Virus record (IMG/VR): IMGVR_UViG_3300044613_005025
Span: 1-54,965 of that record
Length of the DNA: 54,965 bases
Source: a virus
Direction: 5' to 3' (one strand)
The stretch's first letter is position 1. Every line of letters begins with the position of its first letter. This document shows, piece by piece, positions 8,497 to 17,650 of the stretch. A program made the position numbers and the translations under genes. The notes under the pieces were generated by a model. The model saw only the letters and a list, made by a program, of their open reading frames with translations. It searched no databases and was not told where the DNA came from.

Positions 8497-8870
8497 GCGC
8501 CTTGCCCTCCCGGGGGACTGAGGTCCAGAACCGTCCGCGCCTCCTCGATCGAACGGCAGACAGCCCCCAAACCACCCAGCTGCTGCACCAGCTGCAGAAA
8601 GGCCCGCTGCTCAGTGCTGACGGTTCCGCTCTCTGTCTTGACCTCCAGGGCAACGAATTGGGCGAGCCGCTGGCCGACCATCTCTGGAGTGACCTCCAGG
8701 GAGCGCAGCCCGATCAGGTCGCTGCTGCCCTTGCACAGCCCGAAGCGCACAAACCGCCCCTGCTGATCCACCAGGGCACCGGTGTTGTTGCGCCAGAGCC
8801 GCACCGTCCCGCGGCCGCAGGCCAGGCGGATGCGCTGCTGGATCTCGTGTTCGCTTGGGGAGGATGCCAT
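8493..8870 (-). CDS. VRR-NUC domain nuclease
   Basis: A 125-residue stand-alone VRR-NUC (PD-(D/E)XK superfamily) nuclease. The family features are visible: an N-terminal helix with SEHEIQQRIRLACGRG, a strand with RLWRNNTG, the acidic GSSDLIGL motif, and the catalytic core FVALEVKTESGTVSTEQRAF carrying the E-x-K pair. Phage VRR-NUC proteins are often next to helicases of the SNF2/DEAD type and may process branched DNA. Here the gene lies 21 nt downstream of the helicase gene and is coupled to the small gene below it. Confidence 0.85.
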   Translation of the reverse strand: MASSPSEHEIQQRIRLACGRGTVRLWRNNTGALVDQQGRFVRFGLCKGSSDLIGLRSLEVTPEMVGQRLAQFVALEVKTESGTVSTEQRAFLQLVQQLGGLGAVCRSIEEARTVLDLSPPGGQGA

Positions 8871-8891
8871 GCCTCCTGTTGCCGGGCCGGG

Positions 8892-10304
8892 CTATCGCTG
8901 TTGGCGTGCAGCCCACACATGCCTGGCCCAGCCCGGCTTGTAGCCACGTTCCTGCTCCCTCTGCAGCAGGTCCTCGAAGGTCCGGCAGCCGGCTGCCGGG
9001 TGCGTGCGCCGGGGCCTCTGCTGCTGGTTGGGTTTGGGCCGGTGGCGGGCTGCGCCCGTGACTTCAACCAGTTCGCCCTCCAGTTGTCGGATCCCGCGCC
9101 GCTGCTCATCGCGTTCCTCGGTCAGGAACAGGTGGCCGCAGTCCGGGCACACCTGCGCAGTACTGGGACAACTGCAGAAGCAGACCGAGCAGTCCTTGAT
9201 CGGAATCGAGACGCCCTCGCGCCGGCGCCGACCGGCCAGGTTCCATTCGCGCTCATCGGTCGGCAGGCCGTGGTGATGGGCATTGCCGACGTGGTCGAGG
9301 ATCACCGCCACCTGCTTCCCAGGTGCGGGACGGAGGGCCCGGCCGACCATCTGCAGATAGAGCGACAAGGAAGCTGTGGGGCGCATCAGGATTGCGCCGC
9401 CGACTGAGGGGATGTCGGTGCCCTCGGAAATGATCATGCAGCTACTGAGCACTTCCACCTCGCCGGTACCGAGCCCGGCGATCAGGCGTTTGCGCTCCTC
9501 GGCCGGCGTGCCGCCGCTCACTGCCGCGGCCCGGATTCCTGCAGCGCGAAAGGCGCCGGCCATCTGCTCGGCGTGCTCGATCGTGCAGCAAAAAACAATG
9601 GCCGTGCCCGGGTGCAGCCGGCGGCGGTAGTGAGACACTGCATCGCCAATGGCGGCCCGGTCCCCAAAAGCCTGGGCCGCTTGCTCCAGGTCGTACTCGC
9701 CCATGCGGCGCCTGAGTTTGCTGTTCCTGGCCCCTGGCCAGGAGAAGACCTTCGGCCTGGCCAGCCAGCCCTGCTCCACCAGCCAGGCCGCTGAGGGCCC
9801 CAGCACCAGGGCCTCGAAATAGCCCCCGGCCTCCACGCCGAGTCCCTTGCCATCGAGACGCTCTGGAGTGGCGGTCTTGCCGATCAGGTGGGCGCCCGGC
9901 CAGGCCTCGATGATCCGGCCCCAGACGTTGCCGGCGACCAGGTGGTGGGCCTCGTCCTGAATGATCAGATCCGGCGGCGGGAGACGTTCGAGCCGCCGGG
10001 CCACGGTCTGCACCGAACCCACGGCCACCTGCCGGCCCTGCAGCGCGTGGCCGGGGGCGATCACGTCGGGTTCCAGCCCCCAGTCCCGCACAGTGCCGGT
10101 GAGCTGCTCGATCAGCTCAGCCCGGTGGGCCAGCACCAGCACCCGCCGGCCCTTGCCGGCCGCGCCCTGGACGATGGCACCGATGGTCTGGCCCTTGCCC
10201 GCGCCGGTGGGCATGACCGCACAGACCCGCCTGTGGCGCTTGAGGGCAGCGCGGAGATCGGCCAGCAGCTGCTGCTGGTAGTCGCGCAGGACGATCGGGG
10301 CCAT
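8892..10304 (-). CDS. Superfamily II DNA helicase with C-terminal zinc ribbon
   Basis: A DEAD/DEAH-type helicase of about 470 residues. The N-terminus has a Q-like region (LRDYQQQLL) and Walker A MPTGAGKGQT. DEAH follows in IIQDEAHH, then motif III GKTATP, and the second RecA domain ends with SEGTDIPSVG and QMVGRALRP (motif VI). A Cys-rich zinc ribbon (CSVCFCSCPSTAQVCPDCG) lies near residue 390. Such helicases act in phage replication or recombination. It is the first gene of the minus-strand early operon and diverges from the plus-strand primase operon. ATG 10304 is used; an in-frame GTG at 10313 would add three residues. Confidence 0.88.
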   Translation of the reverse strand: MAPIVLRDYQQQLLADLRAALKRHRRVCAVMPTGAGKGQTIGAIVQGAAGKGRRVLVLAHRAELIEQLTGTVRDWGLEPDVIAPGHALQGRQVAVGSVQTVARRLERLPPPDLIIQDEAHHLVAGNVWGRIIEAWPGAHLIGKTATPERLDGKGLGVEAGGYFEALVLGPSAAWLVEQGWLARPKVFSWPGARNSKLRRRMGEYDLEQAAQAFGDRAAIGDAVSHYRRRLHPGTAIVFCCTIEHAEQMAGAFRAAGIRAAAVSGGTPAEERKRLIAGLGTGEVEVLSSCMIISEGTDIPSVGGAILMRPTASLSLYLQMVGRALRPAPGKQVAVILDHVGNAHHHGLPTDEREWNLAGRRRREGVSIPIKDCSVCFCSCPSTAQVCPDCGHLFLTEERDEQRRGIRQLEGELVEVTGAARHRPKPNQQQRPRRTHPAAGCRTFEDLLQREQERGYKPGWARHVWAARQQR

Positions 10305-10313
10305 CAGGATCAC

Positions 10314-10410
10314 AGGTGATCAGGGCAGTGGCTAGCCGCTGGCCTTTCCTGGCTCAGCCTAGCGAGAGCTGGCCCAGGGTATTAGGCTGTAGTTCACGAG
10401 CGGAGTTCCC
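10314..10410. promoter_or_regulatory. Divergent promoter region of the early operons
   Basis: A 97-bp gap between the minus-strand helicase gene and the plus-strand RHH-like gene must hold both promoters. On the plus strand TATTAG near 10380 could be a -10 box, and a GGAG ribosome site precedes the ATG at 10411. On the minus strand no convincing hexamers stand out. This is the most likely control point for the early genes. Confidence 0.4.
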
Positions 10411-10614
10411 ATGTCCGACTACGCCCTGCCGGTGAGCGTCTCGATCACCCAAGAGCAGCTGGCCTGGCTTGATGCACGCCGTCGGCACGGCTCCCTGAGT
10501 CGCTCGGCAGCGCTGCGCCAGGTGCTCGACGCGGTGATCCACCGTGATGTCCTGGTGCCCGCACCTGATTGCGGCTCTACGGGGAACCAGGCGGTCGCCA
10601 GCCAGGGCTGGTGA
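10411..10614 (+). CDS. RHH-type (CopG-like) regulator
   Basis: A 67-residue protein with a strand (PVSVSITQEQLAWLDARRRH) and two helices (SLSRSAALRQVLDAVI) typical of ribbon-helix-helix repressors. A GGAG ribosome-binding site lies 6 nt before the ATG. It precedes the primase-helicase by 10 nt and faces the divergent early operon, a location suited to a transcriptional switch protein. The last 15 residues look unstructured. Confidence 0.65.
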   Translation: MSDYALPVSVSITQEQLAWLDARRRHGSLSRSAALRQVLDAVIHRDVLVPAPDCGSTGNQAVASQGW

Positions 10615-10624
10615 GCGAGATCCC

Positions 10625-13255
10625 ATGGCCGATGCCATTGCTGCGGCCCGGGGCCGCTGGCCGGAGATTCTTGGTGCCCTGGCAGGGCTGAACGACGCGG
10701 AGCTGAGCGATCGTCATCAGCCCTGCCCGCTCTGCGGCGGAACAGACCGGTACCGCTTCGACGACAAGGACGGCAGCGGCTCCTGGTTCTGTAACCAGTG
10801 CGGCGGGAAGGACCAGCGCGGTGGTGCGGGCTCCGGCATCGACCTGCTCATGCGCCGGCAGGGCTGGAGCTTTGTGGAGGCCGCCCGGCAGGTGGAGGCT
10901 TTCCTTGGCCTTGTGCCTGATGGGCAGGATGCCAATTCCGACAGGGGCACTAGCCGAAACGGCAAGCCCTGGCACATGCCCGAGAAGCCGCCCGCCGATG
11001 CGCCGCCGCCGCCGTTGAACCGCGGGGCCACCGCTCAGTGGGCCTACCGCAATGGCGCTGGGGAGGTGCTGTTCTGGATCCAGCGGATCCGGCTGCGCAG
11101 CGGCGGTAAGGCCTTCCTGCATCGCGTCTGGCTTGATGGGGACTGGCATCGCCCCAGCCGCCGCGACGCCTTCACCTGCGACTGGCCCACCCCCAGGCCG
11201 CTTTACGGACTTCCAGATCTGCTGCAGCGCCCCGAATCCCCGGTGCTGGTGGTGGAAGGGGAGGGCACCGCCGATGCAGCCGCCCGCCTGTTCCCGCAGC
11301 ACGCGGTGCTGACTTGGCCCAACGGATCGAAGGCGATCGCCAAGGCGGACTGGACGCCGCTCGCCGGCCGTTCGGTGACGCTTTGGCCGGATGCTGATGC
11401 CGCGGGGCTGGAAGCCATGCAAAGCCTGGCCGCTCTGCTGCATCCCCTCGACTGCCAGCTGCAAGTGGTGGCCCTGCCGCCGGACCTGCCGCAGGGCTGG
11501 GACCTGGCCGATGCCGACTGGACGCCTCGGCAGGCCGCACGGCAGCTGGCGAAAGCAGCCCAGCCATGGACACCCTCAGAGATGGGTGCCGATGGCAGCG
11601 GTGATGGAGCTGCGCCACCGCCTGCCCCTGCAGCGGCTGCAGCCCCCATGCCGGCAGCACCCTTTCTTTGCCTGGGGTACGACGCCGACGCGAATTTCTA
11701 CCAACCTTCCAGCACCGGGCAGGTGATCCGGCTGCCCCGCGGCTGCCACACAGCGACTCACCTTGTCGCCCTGGCACCGCTGGAGTACTGGGAGAGCCTC
11801 TACCCCAGCCGCACCGGTGTGAACTGGCCGGCGGCAGCCAGCGATCTGCACAAGAGCTCCGCCGCGATGGGGATCTTTGCGGTGGAGCGCATTCGCGGCC
11901 GCGGGGCCTGGTGGGATGAGGGCCGCACCGTGCTGCACCTCGGCGACCGCCTGATCACCCCCGACGGGGAGCACCCGATCACCAAGCCATTCCGCTCGCG
12001 GCACATCTACCAGCGCCTCGAACGCCAGGAGGGGCCCTGCGGCGTCAAACCCCTGACCGTGGAGGAAGCGGCGGTGATCGTCAGCATCGCCAATCGCTTC
12101 CGCTGGGAGATGCCCGCCTCCGGCACCCTGCTGCAGGGCTGGGTGGTGCTGGCGCCGATCTGCGGAGCCCTGCGCTGGCGGCCCCACCTCTGGCTCACCG
12201 CCGGTGCCGGCTCGGGCAAGAGCCAGATCCTCGATCGCTTTGTGGTGCCGCTGCTCGGCGACTTGCGCCTGTCGGTGTCGGGCGCCACGACAGAGGCCGG
12301 TTTGCGCCAGACCATCTGCTCGGACGCGGTGCCGGTGGTCTTCGATGAGGCGGAGAGCAACGAGAAGGGCGACCAGCAGCGGATGCAGGCGATCTTGTCG
12401 CTGGCGCGGGTGGCCAGCAGCGAGAGCAGCGCCGAGATGCTCAAGGGTTCCCCCAGTGGCGATGTGAGCCGCTACCGGGTGCGCTCGATGTTCCTGATGT
12501 CATCCATCGCCACCGCCCTCAAACAGGGGGCGGACAAGAGCCGCTTCGCGCAGCTCACCCTGCGCAGCCCCACCGAGATGGGCCAGGAGGAGCGCGAGGC
12601 CCACTGGCAGAGCCTCGATCGGGATCTCGAGCGCTACATCACTCCGCAGCTGGCCCGGCGCTTGATCGCCCGGACGGTGTCACTGATCCCGGTGATTCGC
12701 CAATCCGTGGTCGTCTTCTCGGCGGCTGCCGCCCGCCACTTCGACTCCCAGCGCCTGGGGGATCAGTACGGCACCTTGATGGCCGGCGCCTGGTCGCTGC
12801 TCAGCGACGCGGTTCCCAGCCAGAAGGAGGCCGAAGAGTGCATTGAGGTCCACAACTGGGACAGCTACAGCCAGAGCACGGAAGTCCCCGACGAGGCCCG
12901 CTGCATCCAGACAATCCTGCAGCGGCAGGTGCGGGTGGAGACCGACGACAAGCCCGTCACCCGCACCATCGGTGAACTGGTGGAGCTGGTCGCCTGCCAC
13001 AGCAGCTGCATCGACGTGAGCCCTGGCCTGGCGGCCCAAACTCTGGGCCGCCATGGCCTGCGGGTGGATCAGGACCGCCTGCTGGTGAGCAATACCGCCA
13101 AGGCCATCGAGCACTTCCTGGCTGATACCGCCTGGCAGAACAGCTGGTCGGTGGTGCTGCTGCGCCTGAGCGGTGCGCAACGCGCCGGACCGGTGCGTTT
13201 CTGTGGCGCCGGCATGGTCAGCCGTGCCGTCGCCATTCCCCTGACCGTGTTGTAA
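10625..13255 (+). CDS. Phage primase-helicase with DUF927-like domain
   Basis: An 876-residue replication protein. Residues 30-65 form a primase zinc finger (C34, C37, C56, C59 in CPLCGG and CNQCGG). A Toprim-like segment follows with VLVVEGEGTADAAARLF and LWPDADAAG. A Pro/Ala linker near residue 330 leads to a DUF927-like module and an ATPase domain with Walker A AGAGSGKSQ (near residues 526-534) and a Walker B-like VVFDEAESNE. Proteins with this order act as primase-helicases for plasmid, phage or satellite replication. The start follows a purine-rich stretch 10 nt after the RHH-like gene. A longer open frame upstream overlaps that gene and is not used. Confidence 0.85.
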   Translation: MADAIAAARGRWPEILGALAGLNDAELSDRHQPCPLCGGTDRYRFDDKDGSGSWFCNQCGGKDQRGGAGSGIDLLMRRQGWSFVEAARQVEAFLGLVPDGQDANSDRGTSRNGKPWHMPEKPPADAPPPPLNRGATAQWAYRNGAGEVLFWIQRIRLRSGGKAFLHRVWLDGDWHRPSRRDAFTCDWPTPRPLYGLPDLLQRPESPVLVVEGEGTADAAARLFPQHAVLTWPNGSKAIAKADWTPLAGRSVTLWPDADAAGLEAMQSLAALLHPLDCQLQVVALPPDLPQGWDLADADWTPRQAARQLAKAAQPWTPSEMGADGSGDGAAPPPAPAAAAAPMPAAPFLCLGYDADANFYQPSSTGQVIRLPRGCHTATHLVALAPLEYWESLYPSRTGVNWPAAASDLHKSSAAMGIFAVERIRGRGAWWDEGRTVLHLGDRLITPDGEHPITKPFRSRHIYQRLERQEGPCGVKPLTVEEAAVIVSIANRFRWEMPASGTLLQGWVVLAPICGALRWRPHLWLTAGAGSGKSQILDRFVVPLLGDLRLSVSGATTEAGLRQTICSDAVPVVFDEAESNEKGDQQRMQAILSLARVASSESSAEMLKGSPSGDVSRYRVRSMFLMSSIATALKQGADKSRFAQLTLRSPTEMGQEEREAHWQSLDRDLERYITPQLARRLIARTVSLIPVIRQSVVVFSAAAARHFDSQRLGDQYGTLMAGAWSLLSDAVPSQKEAEECIEVHNWDSYSQSTEVPDEARCIQTILQRQVRVETDDKPVTRTIGELVELVACHSSCIDVSPGLAAQTLGRHGLRVDQDRLLVSNTAKAIEHFLADTAWQNSWSVVLLRLSGAQRAGPVRFCGAGMVSRAVAIPLTVL

Positions 13256-13542
13256 CCAGCAGCCGTTACAAAACGGCCAGACATAACAGCAGCGGTAACG
13301 CCCAGATCGCCTGCTCCGCAAACGATCTGGGCCTCCGTAACGATGTAACGCTCCAGGGAGCACATAGAGCCCCCTATGAATTCAAAGACAAATGCACACC
13401 TGCTCAACCAGACACTGCTGCTTGCTAATGCCTCTATATCTGAAAAAGGGTTACATCGTTACAGGCACCGCCAGAAGCCTCTGCCAGCAGACGATCTCGG
13501 CTGTGACGCCCACCGTCACACCGCGTCACAACTGAAACGGCC
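13256..13542. repeat. Repeat-rich intergenic region, candidate origin or operator
   Basis: No gene is seen in these 287 bases. The pentamer GTTAC or its complement GTAAC occurs repeatedly: near 13264, 13294, 13337, 13345, 13450 and 13458, with one more at 13250 inside the end of the primase gene. Two composite 13-mers, 13337-13349 and 13450-13462, are exact reverse complements 100 bp apart. A perfect 10-bp inverted repeat (GCCCAGATCG and its complement) occupies 13300-13309 and 13323-13332. Further GTGAC/GTCAC motifs lie around 13502-13530. This iteron-like pattern beside the primase-helicase suggests an origin or a regulatory site. Confidence 0.5.
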
Positions 13543-14235
13543 ATGCACAGCACCACATCCACCTGGCTTGAGCCCATCCCCGGCCTTTGGCGGGATGAGG
13601 CAGCGCATCGGTACTGGCTGGGCAATCACGTGTTTCCGGTGTCGATCACCGGCGTGCTGGCCCATGGCCTCAGCGAGACCGCCAAACGCGCGATCGAGGC
13701 CAAGCGCCCCATCTGGGAGCCCCGCGGCACCACCGTGCACGCGGCCCTGGAGCGCTACAGCCAGGCTCGCTTCCTGGTGGGCAAGAGCGCAGCCGAGGCC
13801 CTGCTGGAAGCCGAGACCCTGCCGGGCCATCACCAGTACCGGGACTGGATCCTGCCGCTGCTGCAGCTGCCGCTCTGGGACGAAGTGGAGGTGATCGCCA
13901 GCGAGCGGCTCACTTGCTGCCTGGTCCGAAACGTCGCCGGGGCCTTCGATGGGGCCTATGTCTCACCGGCCCTGAGCGAGCGGTGGGGAAGGGAGGTGCG
14001 GGTGCTGTACGACCTCAAGACCATCTCGGCCCACGGCAGGCCCTATTCCACCGCCGCGCAGCTGGGCGGCTACATGGTGCTGGAGGCCGCCCAGGGGAAC
14101 CACTACGAGCTGGGGCAGACGATCTGGAGTAAGCCCGGCGAGGCGTTCACCAGCACCTTCTACAGCCGTGAGCAGTGCCTGAGCGCCTGGGCCGGCGCCT
14201 GGAGCCGCTACTGCCTGGCCCATCGACCCTTCTGA
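13543..14235 (+). CDS. PD-(D/E)XK nuclease (Cas4/RecB-like exonuclease)
   Basis: A 230-residue nuclease. RGTTVHAALERY is the RecB-family helix with conserved His. The core strand pair VAGAFDGAYV and VLYDLKTIS provides the catalytic D...D-x-K, and STAAQLGGYMVLE is the QxxxY-like motif following the core. This class includes phage exonucleases that resect DNA for annealases such as the ERF and Rad52-type proteins of this element. It follows the repeat-rich region and precedes the packaging genes. Confidence 0.85.
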   Translation: MHSTTSTWLEPIPGLWRDEAAHRYWLGNHVFPVSITGVLAHGLSETAKRAIEAKRPIWEPRGTTVHAALERYSQARFLVGKSAAEALLEAETLPGHHQYRDWILPLLQLPLWDEVEVIASERLTCCLVRNVAGAFDGAYVSPALSERWGREVRVLYDLKTISAHGRPYSTAAQLGGYMVLEAAQGNHYELGQTIWSKPGEAFTSTFYSREQCLSAWAGAWSRYCLAHRPF

Positions 14236-14338
14236 GCACCAGGACCACTACAAGCAGGCCTGGCAGGTTGGCCAGCATTCCATAGCCGCTAGATTGAGCT
14301 GGCTCGGATTTATCCGGGCCATGTTCTGGTGATGCTCG

Positions 14339-14707
14339 ATGGCGGATCTCCTGCTCGCTGCTGCTCCTCCCGCGCCGGTCCTGACTGCTGCGGGGGAGGT
14401 TGATCTCGACGCCCTGCTGGACGCTGTCACCGCGATCAAAGCCCAGCAGAAGGAGCTGGAGCAGCAGCTTGAGCCGCTGCTGGAGGCCCTCAACACGGCG
14501 ATGGCCACCGGCCAGGTGGATCCCTCCTTCTCCCACAACGACTGGGCCTTCTGCCACAGCCCTGGCCGGCTGACGTACGACTTCCCGGTGGCGGTGCAGC
14601 AGATCGAGCAGCAGCTCAAGGCCGCCAAAGAATCCGCGATCCAGCTGGGCAGCGCCAAGGAGAAGCGCGGCAACCCCTTCTGGACCATCCGCCCCCCGAA
14701 GACCTAG
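14339..14707 (+). CDS. Coiled-coil phage protein of unknown function
   Basis: A 122-residue protein. After a short Ala/Pro-rich start, residues 25-60 are a strongly predicted coiled coil (AIKAQQKELEQQLEPLLEAL), followed by DWAFCHSPGRLTYDFPV and a basic C-terminus (GSAKEKRGNPFWTIRPPK). The gene sits 19 nt before the terminase small subunit in the same direction and probably belongs to the packaging transcript. No family is recognised with confidence. Confidence 0.65.
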   Translation: MADLLLAAAPPAPVLTAAGEVDLDALLDAVTAIKAQQKELEQQLEPLLEALNTAMATGQVDPSFSHNDWAFCHSPGRLTYDFPVAVQQIEQQLKAAKESAIQLGSAKEKRGNPFWTIRPPKT

Positions 14708-14726
14708 CCCCTGCCGTGCTGAGCTG

Positions 14727-15248
14727 ATGTCGCTGCGCACTCCCAATCAGGCCGCTGCTGATCCCGTGGAGGACCTGCGCTTCGCACCGGCTGAGCAGGA
14801 CTCCGATGGAGAAGCGGTGTGGGAACCGGTGGCGGTGGACCCGAGCCGGCCGATCAGCCAGACCAACCCGCCACGGCGTTCACCCCATCACGCCCAGACC
14901 CCCAGGGCCACTGCCGGGGAGGTGGAGCGGCGCATTGCAGAAGCGCAGCTCTGGATCGCGCAGCGGCTTCCTTTGGTGGAAATCAGGGCGAAAGCGGGCG
15001 AAAGCTGGGGGGTGAACAACATCAAAACGATCAATCGCTACCTCGACCTCGCCCGCGAGCGGATGGTGGAGGAGCTGATCACCGACCGCCGCCGCCACCA
15101 GGCCGAGCAGATCTTTGCGCTGAACGAGTGCGCCCGCCGGGCGATGGATGCCGAGCAGTTTTCAGCCGCCGTTGGCGCATTCCGGGTGATCGCCGAGATC
15201 GGCGGCCTGCTGCGGGCACCGATCAAGCCCCCGGAACCAAGGCCATGA
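14727..15248 (+). CDS. Terminase small subunit-like protein
   Basis: A 173-residue protein with a disordered, Pro/Asp-rich N-terminal third and a helical DNA-binding part (residues 70-120: GEVERRIAEAQLWIAQRLPL, then EIRAKAGESWGVNNIKTINRYL) consistent with a small-terminase HTH. A helical C-terminal region suits oligomerisation. Its stop overlaps the start of the large subunit by 4 nt, the usual arrangement of terS and terL. Small terminases recognise phage DNA for packaging. The identity rests on the HTH and on position. Confidence 0.72.
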   Translation: MSLRTPNQAAADPVEDLRFAPAEQDSDGEAVWEPVAVDPSRPISQTNPPRRSPHHAQTPRATAGEVERRIAEAQLWIAQRLPLVEIRAKAGESWGVNNIKTINRYLDLARERMVEELITDRRRHQAEQIFALNECARRAMDAEQFSAAVGAFRVIAEIGGLLRAPIKPPEPRP

Positions 15249-16888
15249 AGGCGAGCACCACCGCCACCGTGATGCCAGCACCCGTGCTCACGCTCCAGGC
15301 CCCTGCAGAAGGCGGCCTGCTGCTGCCGGAGCTCGACCCCTGGGGTGACGGCGGCCTGCTGCACCTGCCCAGCACCAGCCCTGCTGAACACCTGGAGCCC
15401 CAGCTGCTGCGGGCCTTCATTGCCGAGGCCTACCCCCGCTACGGCTTCCACCGCTGGGCCGAGGTGCTGATCGAGCTGCTGCAGGCCGTTGCCGATGGTC
15501 AGCTCAGCCGGCTGATCGTCACCTGCCCCCCGCGGCTGGGGAAATCGCTGCTGGTCTCCAAGCTGTTCCCGGCCTACTTCCTGCAGCGCTACCCGCACCT
15601 GTTCGCGGCGATTGCGTCTTATTCGGCTGAGCTGGCCTACGCCCACTCCCGTGAGGCGCGCCACTTCTACCGGGTGACCGGCCATCTGCTGGCCCGTGAC
15701 TCGGCGGCTGTTGGCAACTGGCTGACCCGCCAGCGGGGCGGCTGCATTGCTGCCGGTGTGGATGGCCCGTTCACGGGCAAGGGCTACAGCCTGGGGATCA
15801 TCGACGACCCTTACAAGGGCCCCGGTGATGCGGCATCACCAGCGCTGCGGCAGAAGCTGATCGACTGGCTGCGCTCGGTCTGGCTCACCCGCGCCGAACC
15901 GTCGAGCGTGCTGGGCCCTGATCGCAGCGAGCAGCCGAACATCTCCGCCCAGGTGGTGGTGCTCACCCGCTGGGACCACCAGGACGTGATCGGCTGGCTG
16001 CTGGAGCAGGAGCTGGGGGAGGCGCCGCAGCACTGGACCGTGCTGGATCTGCCGGCCATCGCCGAGGACCCGGCCGATCGCCCAAAGCTGCCGCCCACCT
16101 GCACCCTGATCCCCGACTGGCGCCAACCGGGTGAGGCGCTGTGTCCAGAGCGCTTCCCGCTGCAGGAACTGCTCAAAATTCGCGTCCGCCTCGGTGCCTA
16201 CTGGTGGGCGGCGCTGTATCAGCAGCGGCCCAGCCCGGCGTCGGGCTCGATCTTCCTGCGGCAGTGGATCCGGCCGCCCTTCCCCCGTGAAGACGGCCTC
16301 CAGCGGCAGTACGCCCTGCTGGCCCTCTCCTGTGACCTGAGCTTCAAGGGGGAGGCGGAGAGTGACTACTGCGGCTTCTGTCTGGCTGGTCTGCTGGCAC
16401 CACCGCCCCGGACGGTCAACCCCCGATCGGGTGAACCTGACGGCTCGCCGCCATCAGCCGCCCTGGAGATCGAGGTGCTCTGGGCGGCCCGCCACCGCTT
16501 TGGCCTGCCGGAGGTGATCCGCTTCCTGCTGGGCTGCCTGGAGGCCCTGGAGCAGCAGGGCCTCAGGCCCAATGCCGTTTTGATCGAGGACGCCGCCAAC
16601 GGCCCGGCCGTGCTGCAGACGCTGCGGCGCCGCGTGCCGGGGATGCTGCCGATCACCGCCCGGGGCAGCAAGGAAACCCGCGCCCATGCCGTCGCCCCAT
16701 TGGTGGAGGCCGGACAGGTCCGCTTCCACCACCGCGCCCAGCCGCTGATAGAGGAAGCGATCCGCTTTCCCAAGGGCAGCAAGGACCTGGTGGATGCCTT
16801 CTGCCACGGCGCCCTGTGGCTGGAAGGCCGCTACTGGAAGGCCCAAGGCATCCAGCCGGTGGTGACGCCGCTGCTGGTGAGCCGGTGA
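15245..16888 (+). CDS. terL: Terminase large subunit
   Basis: A 547-residue packaging motor and nuclease. The ATPase domain has a Walker A variant CPPRLGKS (residues 94-101), the SYSAELAYAHSREAR segment typical of the family, GPFTGKGYSLGIIDDPYKGP with the Walker B acidic pair, and VVVLTRWDHQDVIGW. The RNase H-like nuclease domain is seen in LALSCDLSFKGEAESDY, VLIEDAANGPAVLQ and KDLVDAFCHGALWL, which supply its acidic residues. The start at 15245 overlaps the stop of the small-subunit gene. The gene appears intact and full length, arguing that DNA packaging is a maintained function of the element. Confidence 0.93.
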   Translation: MKASTTATVMPAPVLTLQAPAEGGLLLPELDPWGDGGLLHLPSTSPAEHLEPQLLRAFIAEAYPRYGFHRWAEVLIELLQAVADGQLSRLIVTCPPRLGKSLLVSKLFPAYFLQRYPHLFAAIASYSAELAYAHSREARHFYRVTGHLLARDSAAVGNWLTRQRGGCIAAGVDGPFTGKGYSLGIIDDPYKGPGDAASPALRQKLIDWLRSVWLTRAEPSSVLGPDRSEQPNISAQVVVLTRWDHQDVIGWLLEQELGEAPQHWTVLDLPAIAEDPADRPKLPPTCTLIPDWRQPGEALCPERFPLQELLKIRVRLGAYWWAALYQQRPSPASGSIFLRQWIRPPFPREDGLQRQYALLALSCDLSFKGEAESDYCGFCLAGLLAPPPRTVNPRSGEPDGSPPSAALEIEVLWAARHRFGLPEVIRFLLGCLEALEQQGLRPNAVLIEDAANGPAVLQTLRRRVPGMLPITARGSKETRAHAVAPLVEAGQVRFHHRAQPLIEEAIRFPKGSKDLVDAFCHGALWLEGRYWKAQGIQPVVTPLLVSR

Positions 16889-16904
16889 GGGAGGAGAGGA
16901 AGCG

Positions 16905-17594
16905 ATGACGGGTGCAGACCTGGAAGCCCCAGATCAGACGCCACCGAAGGTTCTCGAGCCTGTGCCTGGGCAGCCGGTGGTATTTCAGCTGTCGCTGCCG
17001 ATCACGGTGGTGCTGGTGGGGTCTCCCACCGGTGCTGCTCGAATGCTGCGCCAACGGCGCTACCGCCGGCCGGCCTGTTGTGCGCGAGCGGGGCAGCTGG
17101 AGATCCAATGGGCAGAGCCTGCTCGGCATGCGCCAAGGGCTTCGGCCTGGCAGGCCCCGCACTGCCGGGCGAGGCGTCAACGGCCCGTGAGACCCCATGC
17201 CGCTGCCGATGCCCTGGCCTTGGAGCACATGGACCTGGCGGAGAAGATCGCTGGCAACTTCGCCCGGCGCACCGTCCACCCCAAGGAGGATCTGCTGCAG
17301 CTGGCGATGATCGGGTTGATCAAGGCGGCGCGGCGGTATGACCCTTCACGGGGTCCGTTTCGGCCCTACGGGCGCACCTATGCGAATGGGGAGATAACGC
17401 ACTTTCTGCGGGACAACGGGTTCCTGCTCAAGGTGCCTCCGACTTGGCGAGAGATCCATGCGCGGGGGCAGCGGTTGCTTACCTCAGGAGTTGATGTGGC
17501 GATGATGCTGGAAACATTGGAGATCAGCCGCGAGCAGTGGATTCAAATTGCTGATGCTTGCTCAGTTCGGGTGGTCGCTTTTCCTGTTGGTTGA
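16905..17594 (+). CDS. Sigma-70 family-like protein (region 2/3 only)
   Basis: The C-terminal 135 residues match sigma-70 region 2: ALEHMDLAEKIAGNFARR, HPKEDLLQLAMIGLIKAARRY and GPFRPYGRTYANGEITHFLRD. A short region 3-like stretch (VPPTWREIHARGQRLL) follows. No region 4 is present, so -35 recognition may be missing or supplied by a partner. The ATG at 16905 has a strong AGGAGAGGAAG ribosome site, but residues 1-94 are Arg/Cys-rich and unlike any sigma. An alternative start is GTG 17187, which overlaps a stop codon (GTGA) in another frame. The N-terminal part may therefore be a separate or frameshifted gene. It lies directly behind the terminase. Confidence 0.65.
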   Translation: MTGADLEAPDQTPPKVLEPVPGQPVVFQLSLPITVVLVGSPTGAARMLRQRRYRRPACCARAGQLEIQWAEPARHAPRASAWQAPHCRARRQRPVRPHAAADALALEHMDLAEKIAGNFARRTVHPKEDLLQLAMIGLIKAARRYDPSRGPFRPYGRTYANGEITHFLRDNGFLLKVPPTWREIHARGQRLLTSGVDVAMMLETLEISREQWIQIADACSVRVVAFPVG

Positions 17595-17650
17595 ACGCGA
17601 GCCATCAGCCGCGCGAGGTAAGGCGGTGACTGCATGGCCTTGTTCGCCTT

